Positions 46,316-57,987 are shown, counted from the stretch's first letter. The stretch is 64,000 nucleotides of DNA from Lunularia cruciata (GCA_948567375.1 OX419756.1:45176552-45240551), one strand, 5' to 3'. A program made the numbers and translations. The notes: generated from the sequence alone by a model not told the origin.

Positions 46316-49300
46316 GTTTGATTCTTTGTCTTCTACCTTTGATTACTATTCCAAATATTTCAAAGACTCAAGAAATTACTCCTTGGAGAACTCAATGAGA
46401 TGATGATAGTTGGAAACCTCAAAGAGGTCATGAGAAGTTTGAAAATGACCAATAGCATGGATGGTATTTATATTCATCTTCTCATGCATGAGAACTAAAG
46501 ATTCTAGCAATGGACTCATTCTCACAAGATCATTCATGTAATTTTAAACCTCATTCCTTCTAAACTTTTCACATACAAGCACCACCTTACTTCCTTGAAT
46601 TTAAATAGCTATAAATTTCTTTAAAAAAATGATCTCTCTATAAGGATTAAGCTACAAGTTTTCTTATCTTGAAGATTTAAAAGTAATTTCAGCCAAATTG
46701 AAGAAATGGTGACATTTTTACAAAATCCAATAGAGCATGTAGGGTTACCCAAAAATTTACCATAGAAAATTCTACAAGTTCAAGCTCAATGTATGAAATG
46801 TATGAAGTAGCTCTCATTTAACTTTAGTAGGCACAACTCAAAGATACATTACTTTATCATCATGAAAATCTCAAGTCAAAATAATAAAATTGGGATTGCT
46901 CCCAAAATGAAAGTACTTCTAATGCCTCAAAAAATCTCTCTAAGTCCTTTCATTTACATAAAATGTGTATATCACCTAAAAAATTCATGATGAAGTACAA
47001 TGTACAAAAATAAATCTAACTTTTGAACATAAGTTTAGCACTCTTCTCCTCTAATGTTCTTTCCAAATGATTTCTCATAATCACTTCCTCCATGATAGGA
47101 TATTTCAGAAATTCTTTTGGATATGGCCTCTATCTACACTACCAAATATTTACTATTGTTGAATTTCTTGTTGGTTTGCATCACACAAGTTTAGTAAACT
47201 TCTTGCTCCTCTTGTAGTTGCTCTTATCTTGAAATCCATAAATTGCTTTGTGATGGTATGAGTGGATCTTTTAGTAGAGATGTAAGAATCAAAACAACTA
47301 TCACTTGTGGTGCATCCTCATCACCAAATGATCAAAGTTCCACCATATCTATAGACTTGCAGGGTTGCAAAACCCTTTTCTTTACCAAATCATTCTCATC
47401 CTCTTCCAAACTCTCTTGCATGCAAACCACAATCTTGATCACTTATTCTTTAGAAGAAAGTTTCTCATATCTAACCTAATTTTAAATTTTGAGCTTCAAT
47501 CTTCTCAGAAAATTCTTAGTGAGCATGATTATTATTCTAGTTATAATATTTTCTATATCATCTCCTCTCTTTGTCAACATTTTGTAGAACCTTGACTCCA
47601 ACTTCTCCATTTTTTTTGTACATAATCTCACTTTCTATTCTCCTCTTATTTAAGTATGATAACTGCAATTATTATTGCTCAAAAATTTCATGGGGAAGAA
47701 GGTTCTCAGAATATAAGGAATCGAGCTCTCCTAAGACTCCTCTTGGTAATCTATCCTATCTTTCTTCTTATATTTAACTCCTACTATGAAAGAGCTACAT
47801 CTTCAAAGAAAGCAAGTAACAATAGATTCACTTATTCTTTCTCCTCTCAGTGTTGCCCAATAGGGTCACTTTCGAAGTGTCTAACAAAAACCTCTATATT
47901 TTCTCCATTTGTACCAATAAAGAACATGAATTTCTCCATATTTTCCTCTTATTATCTTTATTCTCTTTATGATTTATTGCTTTCTCTTTATGAATATCAA
48001 TACAAACATGATAAATTTCATTAAAAAGAAGTCAACCATACTTCAAGTTTTCCACTACACAATAAAATTTTAGAGTGAATATCAATTAACACTCATGGAT
48101 ATCTTATCCATGAATTGAAAAACTATCCCCATCAAGACTTGAAAATTATCAAAATAAAGTAGGTTTTTTTATGGTAGCACAAAGACTTTGTCTAAAATTT
48201 CACACCAGTTCTCAAAATGTACTATTGTTCCACTCTATAAATAGTCATTTGGAAGTCCTTGCACTTAATGAATCCCACAAAACTCTTTGATTATAGATCT
48301 CATTTCTTCTAATCTTGTTGAAGTAGGTACACCATGCAATCTCAAGTTACATAAGCCTCTCCTTGCACTCAATCCCTTGGTGACAAAGCTTAATAAACAT
48401 AAATTGGCCTTATGTCATCTAGTTCTATATAATATGAAATTAAAATTGGCTTTCTCTTTGGGTGTGAGAAATCTTTTAGTCCTCTCAGCACTCTCAAAAA
48501 GCATACTTTAAGCTTTCTTTCTTTAAATTAGCAACTACTGTTGCCTCAACCTCTTGGGGAACCTTAGATAATATTACCTCAACTTCCACTCTTGATTACC
48601 CACTAAATGCAAAGAATGAACCAAAATACTCAAGGATATATTTTGTTATTCTCAAACTACTCGTGCATATACATGGAAATACAACACTCTGAATTTGGAG
48701 CAAAGTGAATCATTGCTTGAAATTGTAAGTCTCACTCCTATGAAATTTTCCATGTAAGCAAAACCTAGAACATCCTCCCTTTCAAAATTGAATCCCTTTT
48801 CATCAAGCCATTTGGCCTAAGCACTTCTTTGTTAAACTCTCCTCTTTCTTCATTTGTTAAAAACATTTCCCCACTTTTGTTTAGAAATCCATAACTATCC
48901 ATGGTAGAAATTATCTCTTTACTATCTTTTGGCCGAAATATAGAGTACTTTTTATTTATTTTTCTTGGAAAGTTTTAGGGAAATCTACTCTAAATTGGAT
49001 AAATGATGAATTCCATAAAACATTCCAAAGAGGGTGAAATTTTATGGGATAGTTTACGCCACCAACTTCTAAAATTCCTAGCACTAAGCATTTAGTAGCT
49101 CTAGTTATAATTGCAAGTATCTAAGGTGGAGTGTAATATGTTACTTTACTAGGAGAATCTCAAGTGAAGATCTCAAACTTAGAATTTCACAAAATCAAAG
49201 GATAGTCAAAACATATGGATCTACGTCTCATAATATTCAATGGACTTTCAAGTATACAATGTGCACAACGGTGTACTACTAAAACAGCATCAGGAACTAT

Positions 49301-49380
49301 AAGGTTCACAAATGGATTCATTTTGGTTTGATAAGTTAAGCACTATCCTCCCTTAATGCATTCTCCAAGTTAGCTCTCAT
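46316..49380. other. No recognisable gene
   Basis: AT-rich. Several plus-strand stretches of 60-122 codons (47243-48511) overlap in different frames, are Ser/Leu/Ile-rich and lack any known motif. I regard them as chance. I see no LTR pair. Confidence 0.4.
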
Positions 49381-49492
49381 AATCCCTTTCTGATCTGCGA
49401 AGTATATATGTTCCAAATCTGGCAAGGAGCGGATTCGAAGTCCAATTGCTAATGGAAAGAAACTCAAAGACAGTCGTATCATACATCTGATG

Positions 49493-49715
49493 TTACTGAG
49501 GTCTTCCCCATTTCAGGAAGAGTTCCTTCCCCTTTCTTTGTGCAGCCTTGAAGCGTTCAAAATCCTTGCTGACAAAAGAAGACATCAACAACGTTTGGCT
49601 GATCTAAGAGAACTTATTCAGAAGACACTTACGGCAAGCTGAAATGGATGCAAATCCGGCCACAAGAATCACTGTGAGTTTCCCATATTTCGACATCAGC
49701 ATCAGCGGCACACAT
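49493..49715 (-). CDS. Candidate small two-exon gene, unrecognised
   Basis: On the minus strand a good donor (c|gtaagtg, intron from 49632) and a strong acceptor (tcttcttttgtcag, ending 49569) bound a 64-base intron. Joined, one frame runs from ATG 49715 (MCAADADVEIWETHSD) to KAAQRKGKELFLKWGRPQ and TAA at 49493, 52 residues. A second frame from ATG 49702 starts MLMSKYGKLTVILVAGF, which looks like a signal or membrane segment, but ends soon after the junction. Sixty-four bases is very short for a plant intron. I recognise neither product. Evidence is splice-like sequence and local composition only. Confidence 0.2.
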
Positions 49716-49742
49716 CTTTCACTAGCAGCGGCGTTATGAGCT

Positions 49743-49746
<4 letters not shown>

Positions 49747-49786
<40 letters not shown>
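49747..49786. repeat. (AT)20 microsatellite
   Basis: An uninterrupted at run of 40 bases, followed by ttatatcggcgg. Confidence 0.95.
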
Positions 49787-49792
<6 letters not shown>

Positions 49793-51950
49793 CGGCGGCG
49801 ATTATGATGCATTCGAAATCTATTGTTGGGATTGGTTGTCAGTCAGATCGCAGAAGAAGCCCGCTCCGAATATGACTTGACATTCATATAGAGGATGACA
49901 AGTATGGCATCCGACAATGACTTCACAATCGTAGAGCACAAGTAACGCATCCGTTGCTCCAAATGATTTTAATAGAGAAAGAAGAGATCACTGGTGAGGT
50001 TTCCCATTGGTACATGTATTCAAACATAAGATCGGGGACATTATGATCGGTACCAATATGGACCCTCTGCAATTGCAATTCCCAAACTCTATCTAACCTA
50101 AAGTGCCTTCCGCTCGCTGCTCTCACTGATTGTCCGTGGTGTAACTCGGGTTTTCTGATATGTGGGTAAGAAGTCATTCTGCTTTCTGAACGAGCCACCA
50201 GCTGATGGGAAGAGAATCAATTGATACACAGCTCAGTCTGGTATCGGAAGGATTTCAAACGGCTCGGACAAACGTGAATCGCACATTGGAGAGAGGAAGG
50301 AGCTTACCAACGTAATGATCAGTATTCTTCTTTATCAATCTTGTGCATATCCCTCCCAAGATCATGGAGTGTAAGACTATAATCTCGACAAATGTAAATA
50401 TTGTAGAACTTGCTGCCTCTATCTACAACTCAGTAGAAATAAAGTCCTTACTATCGGAATGCATCTCGTAACTGCTACCTACATTTCTCGTGAAAATTCA
50501 CAACTTTTTCTGTTATTAGCCAGACTGGGTACTCTTACGTCTCCGCTCCTGAGAAGGCATGAAACAAATCAATCGATTGCCCTTCAAAGATTCAAGAAAC
50601 AGGTTTCCCTGTTCAAAACCTTCTGTCTTTCCGATTGATAAGACTGAAGTCTAGAATCGATCATCTATTGACAAGATCGAACAAAATATGCAGAAAATCG
50701 TACTGTTCCTGACCATATCCCGGTGTGTTGATCGTATGGAGGTATACTTGGAAGACTGATTGAGCTGAGCACAATTCAAAGGATTGTAAATGTATAAACA
50801 TCAGCCAGTTGATGCCGGAATTTGGCTGTCCTTGTGAATATTATTGAGTTTGCAGAACCAAAACGCCTCTTCTCTATTTGTTTCCCAGCAAGGGACTCAG
50901 CAAGATGTGTTTGGTATTCTCACTGCAATTTACTTGCTCTCGCATTCTACTTCGAGAAATTTCAAGCGATGGATTCTGAGTGATGGATTTTCATTTCGCA
51001 TTTCATTTCGCATTTCATTTCGCATTTCATTTCGGATTTCGCATTCTGAGTGATGGATTTTCAACAGAGTTCTCAAAGCCGCCCGTATACCTCAACTTCT
51101 CTATTTGTTTCCCCTGCTCTAATAATTCCGAATGCTAGGCATAGAAAGAGAACTTCTCTTCTACGCAAGGGAAAATTCAGTGGAACGATGCATTGGATGC
51201 TCGGCTCTTAAAGATGCATTGGACACTGAGAGATAATGTTATTACCAGATCCATAATCATAGTCTCTATTTTGAAAGCCAACTCGGTTAAAGTGCTCTAG
51301 GAATATATATTTCTTGCCTATGTTCGGGGGAAGCGCCGGCTCCGGAATAATCACCGAACATTGAGAGACATGTTGGGTTCTGAATCTCATATACCGCGAG
51401 CCAAATACTTATCGATGAGAACATTCCTGGATCCGCCGCAGGTAATACACTAATATCCCTCTCATGGTTTTCTTTTTAGAACTTCATAGAACCTCCTTTC
51501 TTTTATTCTTTCCAGTGGTATGTAGACCATTTGATTTACATAGCTTTGACATTCAAAATAGTATAACAGCTTTCATTCCGATGCTATTGAAGCTTTACAT
51601 TAATTTACGTCTAAGGTTTTATCTTGAAGTGTACGTCGCGTTTTGTTTCTTAAAACGTGCTTCGTTGTCAACGCGACAGGGATCTTTGATTTCGCTTTCC
51701 TGAGTAGCTTCTGTGTGTGATTGCAGAGAAGGAAGCCTAAGGCAAATGCTCTGTAAATATATCTTATCTGCTACCAATTAGAAGTACCACATGCATTCCA
51801 TGACCGTGGTCTGTCAATTCTGGTTCCGTCTCAGAGAGAAGTGCATGCACATCAGATGTCTGTCAGTTTCATCTCCTCATTCTGGTCACTTGGTTGGCCC
51901 CTTATGGTTCCGTGAACCATAGAGCTCAACAATCTGATCCTAAAAACATG
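49787..51950. other. Low-copy island upstream of the S1-like gene
   Basis: Base composition is closer to even here than in the flanking AT-rich DNA, and words such as tcg/cga are much commoner. No transposon motif is visible. Open stretches (a 91-codon minus-strand frame at 50198-49923, for example) have no recognised motif. It could hold promoter, leader or unannotated exons. A 12-bp minisatellite lies at 50992-51034. Confidence 0.45.
50992..51034 (+). repeat. 12-bp minisatellite (catttcgcattt)
   Basis: Between three and four units of catttcgcattt in tandem, followed by ttcggatttcgc. Confidence 0.85.
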
Positions 51951-52254
51951 ACCGGTGAACATCTGTGCATCCAGTGAGTTTAGTTACTCCACCTCAGAGA
52001 CCCGTGGAAACCCTTTCTTCTTAGGAAACGGTCAATCCTTCTCAGTAATTTGCTGTCATATCAAGTTGATGTGCTTTTCGAAGAATAGAACATTGGAGAG
52101 CAATGATAAATCAATTTTTAGCGACCAGAGATCCAGAGTCACACGATACCACTACGAGTCTCTTAGAGTTCGTTCTGAATCTTGTTTCCTGCATTCGCGT
52201 GGTTTTTTTCTGCAAGTTCGAAGCAGTCTGGACACGAATCAAGCAGCAGGCAAG

Positions 52255-52770
52255 ATGGAAAGATCGGACAATTGCAGTATGCTGTTGATCATTTCTTGCT
52301 ATCTCATTCTATTCACTGCAGGAGTTACGAGTGTGCCCCAGCTCGAGACGCAGGCCTTCCCAAATTTTCTAGGTAGCATCGAGCTTATAAATTCACTTCC
52401 AGATTGGGTCCAAGCAACCTGCTACAATACCTTCGGCGCTGAACGAAGTGCTACTCAACTTGAGGCTGGCAAGCATTTCAGTTTCAACTACACACTTCCG
52501 CTACAGTGGTGCTGCGAAATCTGGTGGTACAGCAACTACCGTAAAGAGACCTATTATCAGGATTTCCTGGCTGCTGATTATAGAAAGGGGATCTCTGAGG
52601 ATTACAATTGCTTCCAAAGATGCTCCTGGAAGATTCGCACTCGTGGAATTTCTCTTTTCTATAATGGAGGATGGCATACAATTTACGGCTGGAGACCATA
52701 TGGAGATGCCACACATGGAAATGTGGGCCGAGTAGACGCTGCACATTTATGTGATAGACACTGGAGCTAG
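52255..52770 (+). CDS. Secreted S1 self-incompatibility-homologue-like protein, 171 aa
   Basis: The predicted product starts MERSDNCSMLLIISCYLILF, a clear signal peptide (cleavage probably in TAGVTSVPQ). The mature part reads GSIELINSLPDWVQATC, FSFNY, LQWCCEIWWYS, YQDFLAAD and NCFQRCSWKIRTRGISLFY. This matches the S1/SPH family layout: N-terminal strand with 'I.N.L', a Cys, a central 'WC...WW', then 'C....C.W' and 'G' before the end. Family members are small secreted beta-sandwich proteins; poppy S1 acts in self-incompatibility and other roles are largely unknown. The frame is open upstream to 51955, but the ATG at 52255 has a strong context (A at -3, G at +4) and the signal peptide, so I start there. 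It is intronless, as usual for the family. Length is slightly above typical. Confidence 0.72.
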   Translation: MERSDNCSMLLIISCYLILFTAGVTSVPQLETQAFPNFLGSIELINSLPDWVQATCYNTFGAERSATQLEAGKHFSFNYTLPLQWCCEIWWYSNYRKETYYQDFLAADYRKGISEDYNCFQRCSWKIRTRGISLFYNGGWHTIYGWRPYGDATHGNVGRVDAAHLCDRHWS

Positions 52771-52876
52771 AGCTTGCAAGTTCTTTCATTGTTCATTGTT
52801 CATTATAGTGAGAATTATACACCGGATTTTGCGGATCTAGCCCACTGCAACAGCTACCCTCGGAGCTTAGTGCTCC

Positions 52877-52882
52877 AATAAA
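52877..52882 (+). promoter_or_regulatory. Candidate polyadenylation signal
   Basis: aataaa, 107 bases after the stop of the S1-like gene, in a plausible 3' UTR position. Confidence 0.45.
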
Positions 52883-53464
52883 TTGAGTGATGGTATATAT
52901 GTTCTAAACTTTTTCTATTCTTTCTTTCACGGAGACTCTACTCTTGACCCGATTATCATACGATTCCGATCCCACAGTTACTCCTCTCAATGTATTGAAC
53001 TGTTAAATATTCTGAATCGATTTCTCCCAGTATTTCAAGAGAGGTTCCTCGTCAATCTATAGCAATTTATAGCAAAACAATGTCTAATAATGAAAATCAC
53101 GTACTGAAACCTCGTTTGCTTTCTAGGAGATGTACCTCATTCATATACGAAGATAAAAGTCCAGTGTTTTGTGCTATTGTGTAGTGCACTTTGTATAGAT
53201 AGGCTGCCGTAGTGGTGGTACCTTATATGCAGATAGGAACTTTAGGTAGGACTGAACCCTTTAATGATACTTGAGAGGAGGCAGAATTCTCGCCTCGTCC
53301 TTTAAAGTAAATTTGACCCTAAATCGATGCGTGCACGTGTAACACTGGCATTATGATCCGACTTGGCAATGAGATTCCGCATCCCCTGTTCTTCTACTCT
53401 CTAGACTATGACAGAAACTGGAAAGATCAGTCTTGCTTTGCTATTCTTCTGAGTCGGTAATTGT

Positions 53465-53800
53465 CATAGACTTCGGTAATATTGAAAATGAGTCATCAAT
53501 ATGATATCCATTAGAAATGTGGAATTGGAAAGTCACAATGTGCGACTGCAATTTCACGGCAGTTAGCACAGTCAGCCATAGACTTCAGTAATATTGAAAA
53601 TGAGTCATCAATATGATATCCATGAGAAATGTGGAATTGGAATGTCACAATGTGCAACTGCAATTTCACGGCAGTTAGCACAGTCAGTCATAGACTTCAG
53701 TAATATTGAAAATGAGTCATCAATATGATATCCATGAGAAATGTAGAATTGGAATGTCACAATGTGCAACTGCAATTTCACGGGAGTTAGCACAGTCAAG
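53465..53800. repeat. 112-bp tandem repeat x 3
   Basis: Units start at 53465, 53577 and 53689, each 'catagacttc', 'gtaatattgaaaatgagtca', 'tcaatatgatatccat', 'gtcacaatgtgc' and 'caatttcacgg', with only a few differences. They lie about 0.7 kb downstream of the S1-like gene. Short minus-strand frames through them repeat the same peptide and are not convincing genes. Confidence 0.95.
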
Positions 53801-53914
53801 CAGTCGTAGTCTATCTAGCATGTACCAACAGACGCGTAATTTTGATTCGTTCATGACAGGTTTTGCCATCCATTGTCGATAGAACTCATAACATTCTTCT
53901 CTAAGTTTTGATTG

Positions 53915-54049
53915 GTTGCTGTCACGGTTAACCAAGTCTCAGGAGCGAAGTATACTTTAGCAAAGTCTGACAATGTGGGCAACCTCGCTGACAAGGATGA
54001 AACATTCTCGCTTACGTTCTGGACATACTCAATTGAGCTCGGGATCTGA
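53915..54049 (+). pseudogene. Possible fragment of a second S1-like gene
   Basis: Forty-four codons read VAVTVNQVSGAKYTLAKSD, then NVGNLADKDETFSLTF and WTYSIELGI before a stop. The pattern (beta strand with VTV.N, a K-S-D-N-x-G-x-L turn, then FSLTF) resembles the N-terminal half of S1 family proteins, though the usual Cys before the Ser is Ala. There is no ATG in frame and no second half. Proximity to the S1-like gene makes a decayed paralogue possible, not established. Confidence 0.25.
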
Positions 54050-55210
54050 TTATGAACTCGTGATTATGATCCTGCTCCTATCACCAATAATTGTCCAAAT
54101 AGGAAGCCCAGGAGCGTGCAAATGTTTGTCTGTTTGCTCTGTGGCCACGGTGCCAATTACGACTGCTCTATCGACCATTCCGATGATACCAAATTACCCT
54201 GTAACTCAAACTCATTCAAAGTTCTGCATAATATACTTTTCTGTGATGAAACATCTTGTCACTAATTCATAACGCTGTACTACTTCGTCATTATCAAGGT
54301 GGAGGCAGCAAGAACTATGAATTTTATTCTTGGACCAGTCTAGCGGACAATTCTTACGATTGCCACTTGTTAGAGACTCACAGTACCCACCAGTCTTCAA
54401 TAAAGTCTCTCAAGCCACTACTACGGAATGTAATTTCTTCGAGTTATCAAAGTAGACACGTGTATGTCCAAAACTCCCTCGTTCACCGGTTCAGAACTGG
54501 AAATGCCGAAAGCACAGAAGGATACATATTTGGAAGATCATGAAGTATGAGGTATCCTTCTGAACCAGGACTACTGGACTCGGAAGGCCAGTAGTCCTGG
54601 CTCATCATTTAAGTCCTGTTCAGTAATTCCTATCGAAGTCCAGCCCAACCTCGACCTCGGAAATGTCGACGAATAGCTCTGTTTTTGCGTCTATACACCA
54701 TGAGTATCAGGCCTAACTTGCCCGATGCGTCATCTGTGAGATGTCATCAATACTCACCAAACTGAGTTTCTGGTACTTAGATTGATAGAAACTGATGAAA
54801 CTCGCACAATTGAATTCCAGGCTAACTAGCACGACGCGTGCGCGCAAAATTAATCAATACAAGCCAGAACTGTGCCTACTTTCTCCTGGCTGCGCTAGGA
54901 TTCCAGCTATTTGCTCCAATAATGCTCAGCACTAGGAGTGCTGTCTCGTCAGAACAAGCACATAAGATATATAAGAGATGCATGCACGTTCGCTTCTGAA
55001 ATGACTATATAACTTATTGCATGTACAGTATGTGAAAGAAAGTGCAAAGTCAAAGTTGTCATATCAATGACATCATACTGGTTTGAAAGTTTTGTTGGAA
55101 GCTGTTCCATGTTTTAGAAGATCCAACTGCTAACCAAACGGGGCTTCATTGAACGCCACTCTTTGTCCATCGAACGTATCAGTCAAATCGTGGTCTATCT
55201 TAGTACATAA
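54050..55210. other. Low-copy island downstream, no clear gene
   Basis: Small frames only (95 codons at most). Some are Cys-containing but match nothing I know. It holds two nested short palindromes at 54517-54600. Confidence 0.4.
54517..54600. other. Two adjacent inverted repeats (hairpin potential)
   Basis: gaaggatac (54517-54525) pairs with gtatccttc (54552-54560). ccaggactactgg (54565-54577) pairs perfectly with ccagtagtcctgg (54588-54600) across a 10-base loop. The second could form a 13-bp stem. Confidence 0.8.
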
Positions 55211-55211
55211 T

Positions 55212-55402
55212 AAGCATGAAATAGAAGGCATGGTTTATTATGTTAGAAAATACAGTATCAAGGACCTCTCATATAGCCCATTATACATAAATCAGAGGAC
55301 TAACAGTAAGCATGAATAGAAGGCATGGTTTATTATGTTAGAAAATACAGTATCAAGGACCTCTCATAAAGGCCATTATACATAAATCAGAGGACTAACA
55401 GT
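55212..55402. repeat. 96-bp tandem duplication across the edge of copia C
   Basis: Units 55212-55307 and 55308-55402 each contain outside flank (aagcatgaa ... ggtttatta) plus the first bases of the LTR (tgttagaaaatacag ... aacagt). The copy therefore arose after copia C inserted. Confidence 0.9.
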
Positions 55403-55747
55403 AGATAACGTGGTTCACTCCCTGTCCCGGAAGCTACCTCCACGGCTGAAACAGTCTCACACCTGCCATCTAACCTTTATTTCTCGTTGCACATAGATAT
55501 ATATACACACAAACAGAGATAGTCCCTCAGCATTGTCATCCGCCTGAACTCCTGAATATTGACTTGCGGGACTTCATGAGTATTGACCACTCAAGATATC
55601 TAGTCACTTTAATACATAGCCTTAGTAATGACTGAACATATCTAGACAAGTAACTGTCCTTGTCCTCACTGCATGTTTCATAAATCGAGTTTGCTCTTGC
55701 TCTTGCTCTTGATCAGACAAGTCACTGCTAACAAGCCAAACATAACA
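55241..55747 (-). repeat. Copia C 3' LTR
   Basis: Plus-strand ends are tgttagaaaatacag and aaacataaca. It aligns with 38114-38553 apart from the 96-bp duplication. It carries an atatatatac TATA-like stretch near 55498. Confidence 0.85.
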
Positions 55748-55799
55748 ATCTCCACCTTTTGCTAGTATCCACCGTATCATCTCAAAGAGCAACATTGAA

Positions 55800-57502
55800 C
55801 ATTGAGCAAGTTCATGCATAACTTGATTTTCTCAACAGAAACAGGTTTAGTCAACATATCAGCTGGTTTACCTCAGTGCCAATATTTTGCAAATTGACCT
55901 CACTATTTGTCACAGCTTCCCTGATAAAATGATGTCTCACATCAATATGCTTTGTCCTTGAATGATATACTTGATTATTGGCCAAGTGAATAGTGCTTTG
56001 GCTATCACAAAAGAGTGTGGATTTCATGCTAGGGAGTCTTACATCCTTGGCTAATCTTTGTAGCCATATAGCAATTTGGCAGCCTCAGTTGTTGCCATAT
56101 ATTCCGCCTCTGTAGTAGAAAGAGCAACAATAGATTGGAGAGTAGACTTCCAACTTATTGCACCAGCAACAAGTGTAACACAAATCCTGTTGTAGACCTT
56201 CTCTTATCCAAGTCTCCAGCAAAATCAGAATCTACATACCCTGTAATTCCTCCTTCTTGGTCCTTCTCCACATCAAAGGTAATGCCAATATTTATAGTCC
56301 CTTTCAAGTAACGAAGTATCCACTTCACAACTTCCCAATGTTGTTTCCCTAGATTTGCCATGTATCTACTCACCATACTCACAACATATGACATGTCTGG
56401 TCTAGTGCAGACCATAGCATACACTAAACTCCCAACAGCACTAGCATAAGGAATATTTGACATTACTTTTCTCTCCTCCTCATTTGATGGAAATTGCTCC
56501 AATGATATCCTGAAACGACTTGCCATTGGAGTGTTCACTGGTTTTGCTTTCTCCATGCCAAACTGAGCAAGTAATTTTTCCAAATATCTCTTTTGAGATA
56601 TCGATAACTTTCCCTTGCTCCTGTCTTGGTGAATTTCAATCCCAATCATCCTCTTCGAAGAACCAAGTCCTTCATATCAAACTCCTTACCAAGTTGTGCT
56701 TTCAATTTCTCCACCTCAACCATATCCTTTGCAGCAATCAGCATATCATCCACCTATAGTACCAAGATGATTACATCAAATACTCTAGGTTCATGTAGCT
56801 TCTCGAGGTACACACAGCAATCTGATTCACTTTTGTTATATCCATGCTTCAACATGAAAGCATCAAATTTCATGTACCAAAGTCTTGGACTTTGCTTTAG
56901 TCCATATCAAGACTTTCGTAACCTGCAAACCAGGTTCTTGTTCCTTGGTACCACTAAACCTTCAGGTTGATGCATGTAAATCTCCTCCTCCAATTCTTCA
57001 TGTAACAAAGCAGTTGTAACATCTAGTTGCTCCAACTCCAAGTTATGCAATGCAACTACTGCCAATAGTGCATGAATTGAAGAGATTTTTACCATTGGTG
57101 AAAACATCTCATTGAAGTCAATACCTTCTTTTTGGCTATAACCCTTTGCTAAAAGCCTTGTTTTGTATCAATCTCCACCTGATTTTGGAAGTCCTTCATT
57201 CCTCCGGAATATCCATATGCAACCAATTGCTTTCTTTCCCATAGGCAATTTTTCAAGTCTCCAAGTTTGGTTTTTGGCCAAAGACTTCATTGCCTCTTCC
57301 ATTGCACAATGTCACTTTTGACACTCTTGACCTTACATTGCCTCTTCATATGAAGGCTCAAATGAATCATCAAATCTCTTTGGAGGCCTTCTATCACTAT
57401 TTGGATACCTACATTCATGAATCACTTCTGGACTTTGCTCCTCTAATGGTTCACTTGGTAGATCTACAAGAGGTGAAATGTCTTCATTTCCAAGATCAAT
57501 AT
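55800..57502 (-). pseudogene. Copia C RT and RNase H, frameshifted
   Basis: Open stretches are 56649-56155 (IGIEIHQDRSKGKLSISQKR, RPDMSYVVSMVSRYM, YVDSDFAGDLDKRRSTTGFV), 57107-56907 (ISSIHALLAVVALHNLELEQ, YMHQPEGLVVPRNKNLVCRL) and 57527-57333 (IDLGNEDISPLVDLPSEP, RRPPKRFDDSFEPSYEEAM). These parallel copia B block by block. In the RT second block the Asp of LDVTTALLHEEL remains. RNase H at 56150-55800 is broken by small deletions. Confidence 0.8.
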
Positions 57503-57966
57503 TGTCATACCATTTGTTATGTTGCATCTAGATTGTTTGGACAATGGAGTTCCAATGATAGTAGTTAGAGGTATTTTGGTAGTTACTCATAGATTACTTT
57601 CCGATGGTCAGATTTCATGTTTGGGGTACTGACTTCATGGTGGAGCCCATCATCACTTGCACCGTCCACACTGTAGGTGCCATCAGCGGGACCGTTGGGA
57701 TGAGACCTAGGTTGAAATCAGGAGTATACCTTGGAAGTGTAACTCCATAGAGTTCACTTCTATGATATTGAGCCTTTGAGTTTCTGGCTAGAGTGGACAA
57801 AAAGCCGGTGAGCATCACCTGGAGTCTCTTAGCTAGAGTGGATGTGGGTTGACTATAATCAGTGCCCTTTTGTTTGCAAGTTGTTGAGGATCAGATCAAG
57901 TACTGACTGATTTGAGTTGATTTGAGTTGTAAATGATATGATTACATCATAGAAGTGAGTTGGCCA

Positions 57967-57987
57967 GGGGGGGGGGGGGGGGGGGGA
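57967..57987 (+). repeat. Run of 21 G
   Basis: An uninterrupted G homopolymer in the gypsy copy 2 LTR/leader. The exact length may be affected by sequencing. It is absent from the matching part of copy 1. Confidence 0.8.

Larger units (their letters stand above)
55241..57502 (-). mobile_element. Copia C, 3' part, interrupted by gypsy copy 2
   Basis: Minus-strand relative of copia B. The 3' LTR is 55241-55747 (including the internal duplication) with TGTTA/TAACA ends, and a polypurine tract aaaaggtggagat adjoins it. RNase H, RT and the pol linker follow up to 57502. There, in the middle of coding similarity (copia B equivalent near 40340), the sequence changes to the TGTCATAC terminus of gypsy copy 2. 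The rest of copia C should lie beyond the window. Confidence 0.85.

Noticed and set aside
51955-52254. 100-codon N-terminal extension of the S1-like frame
   Set aside because: It would bury the signal peptide inside the protein; the ATG at 52255 has the better context and gives the family layout.
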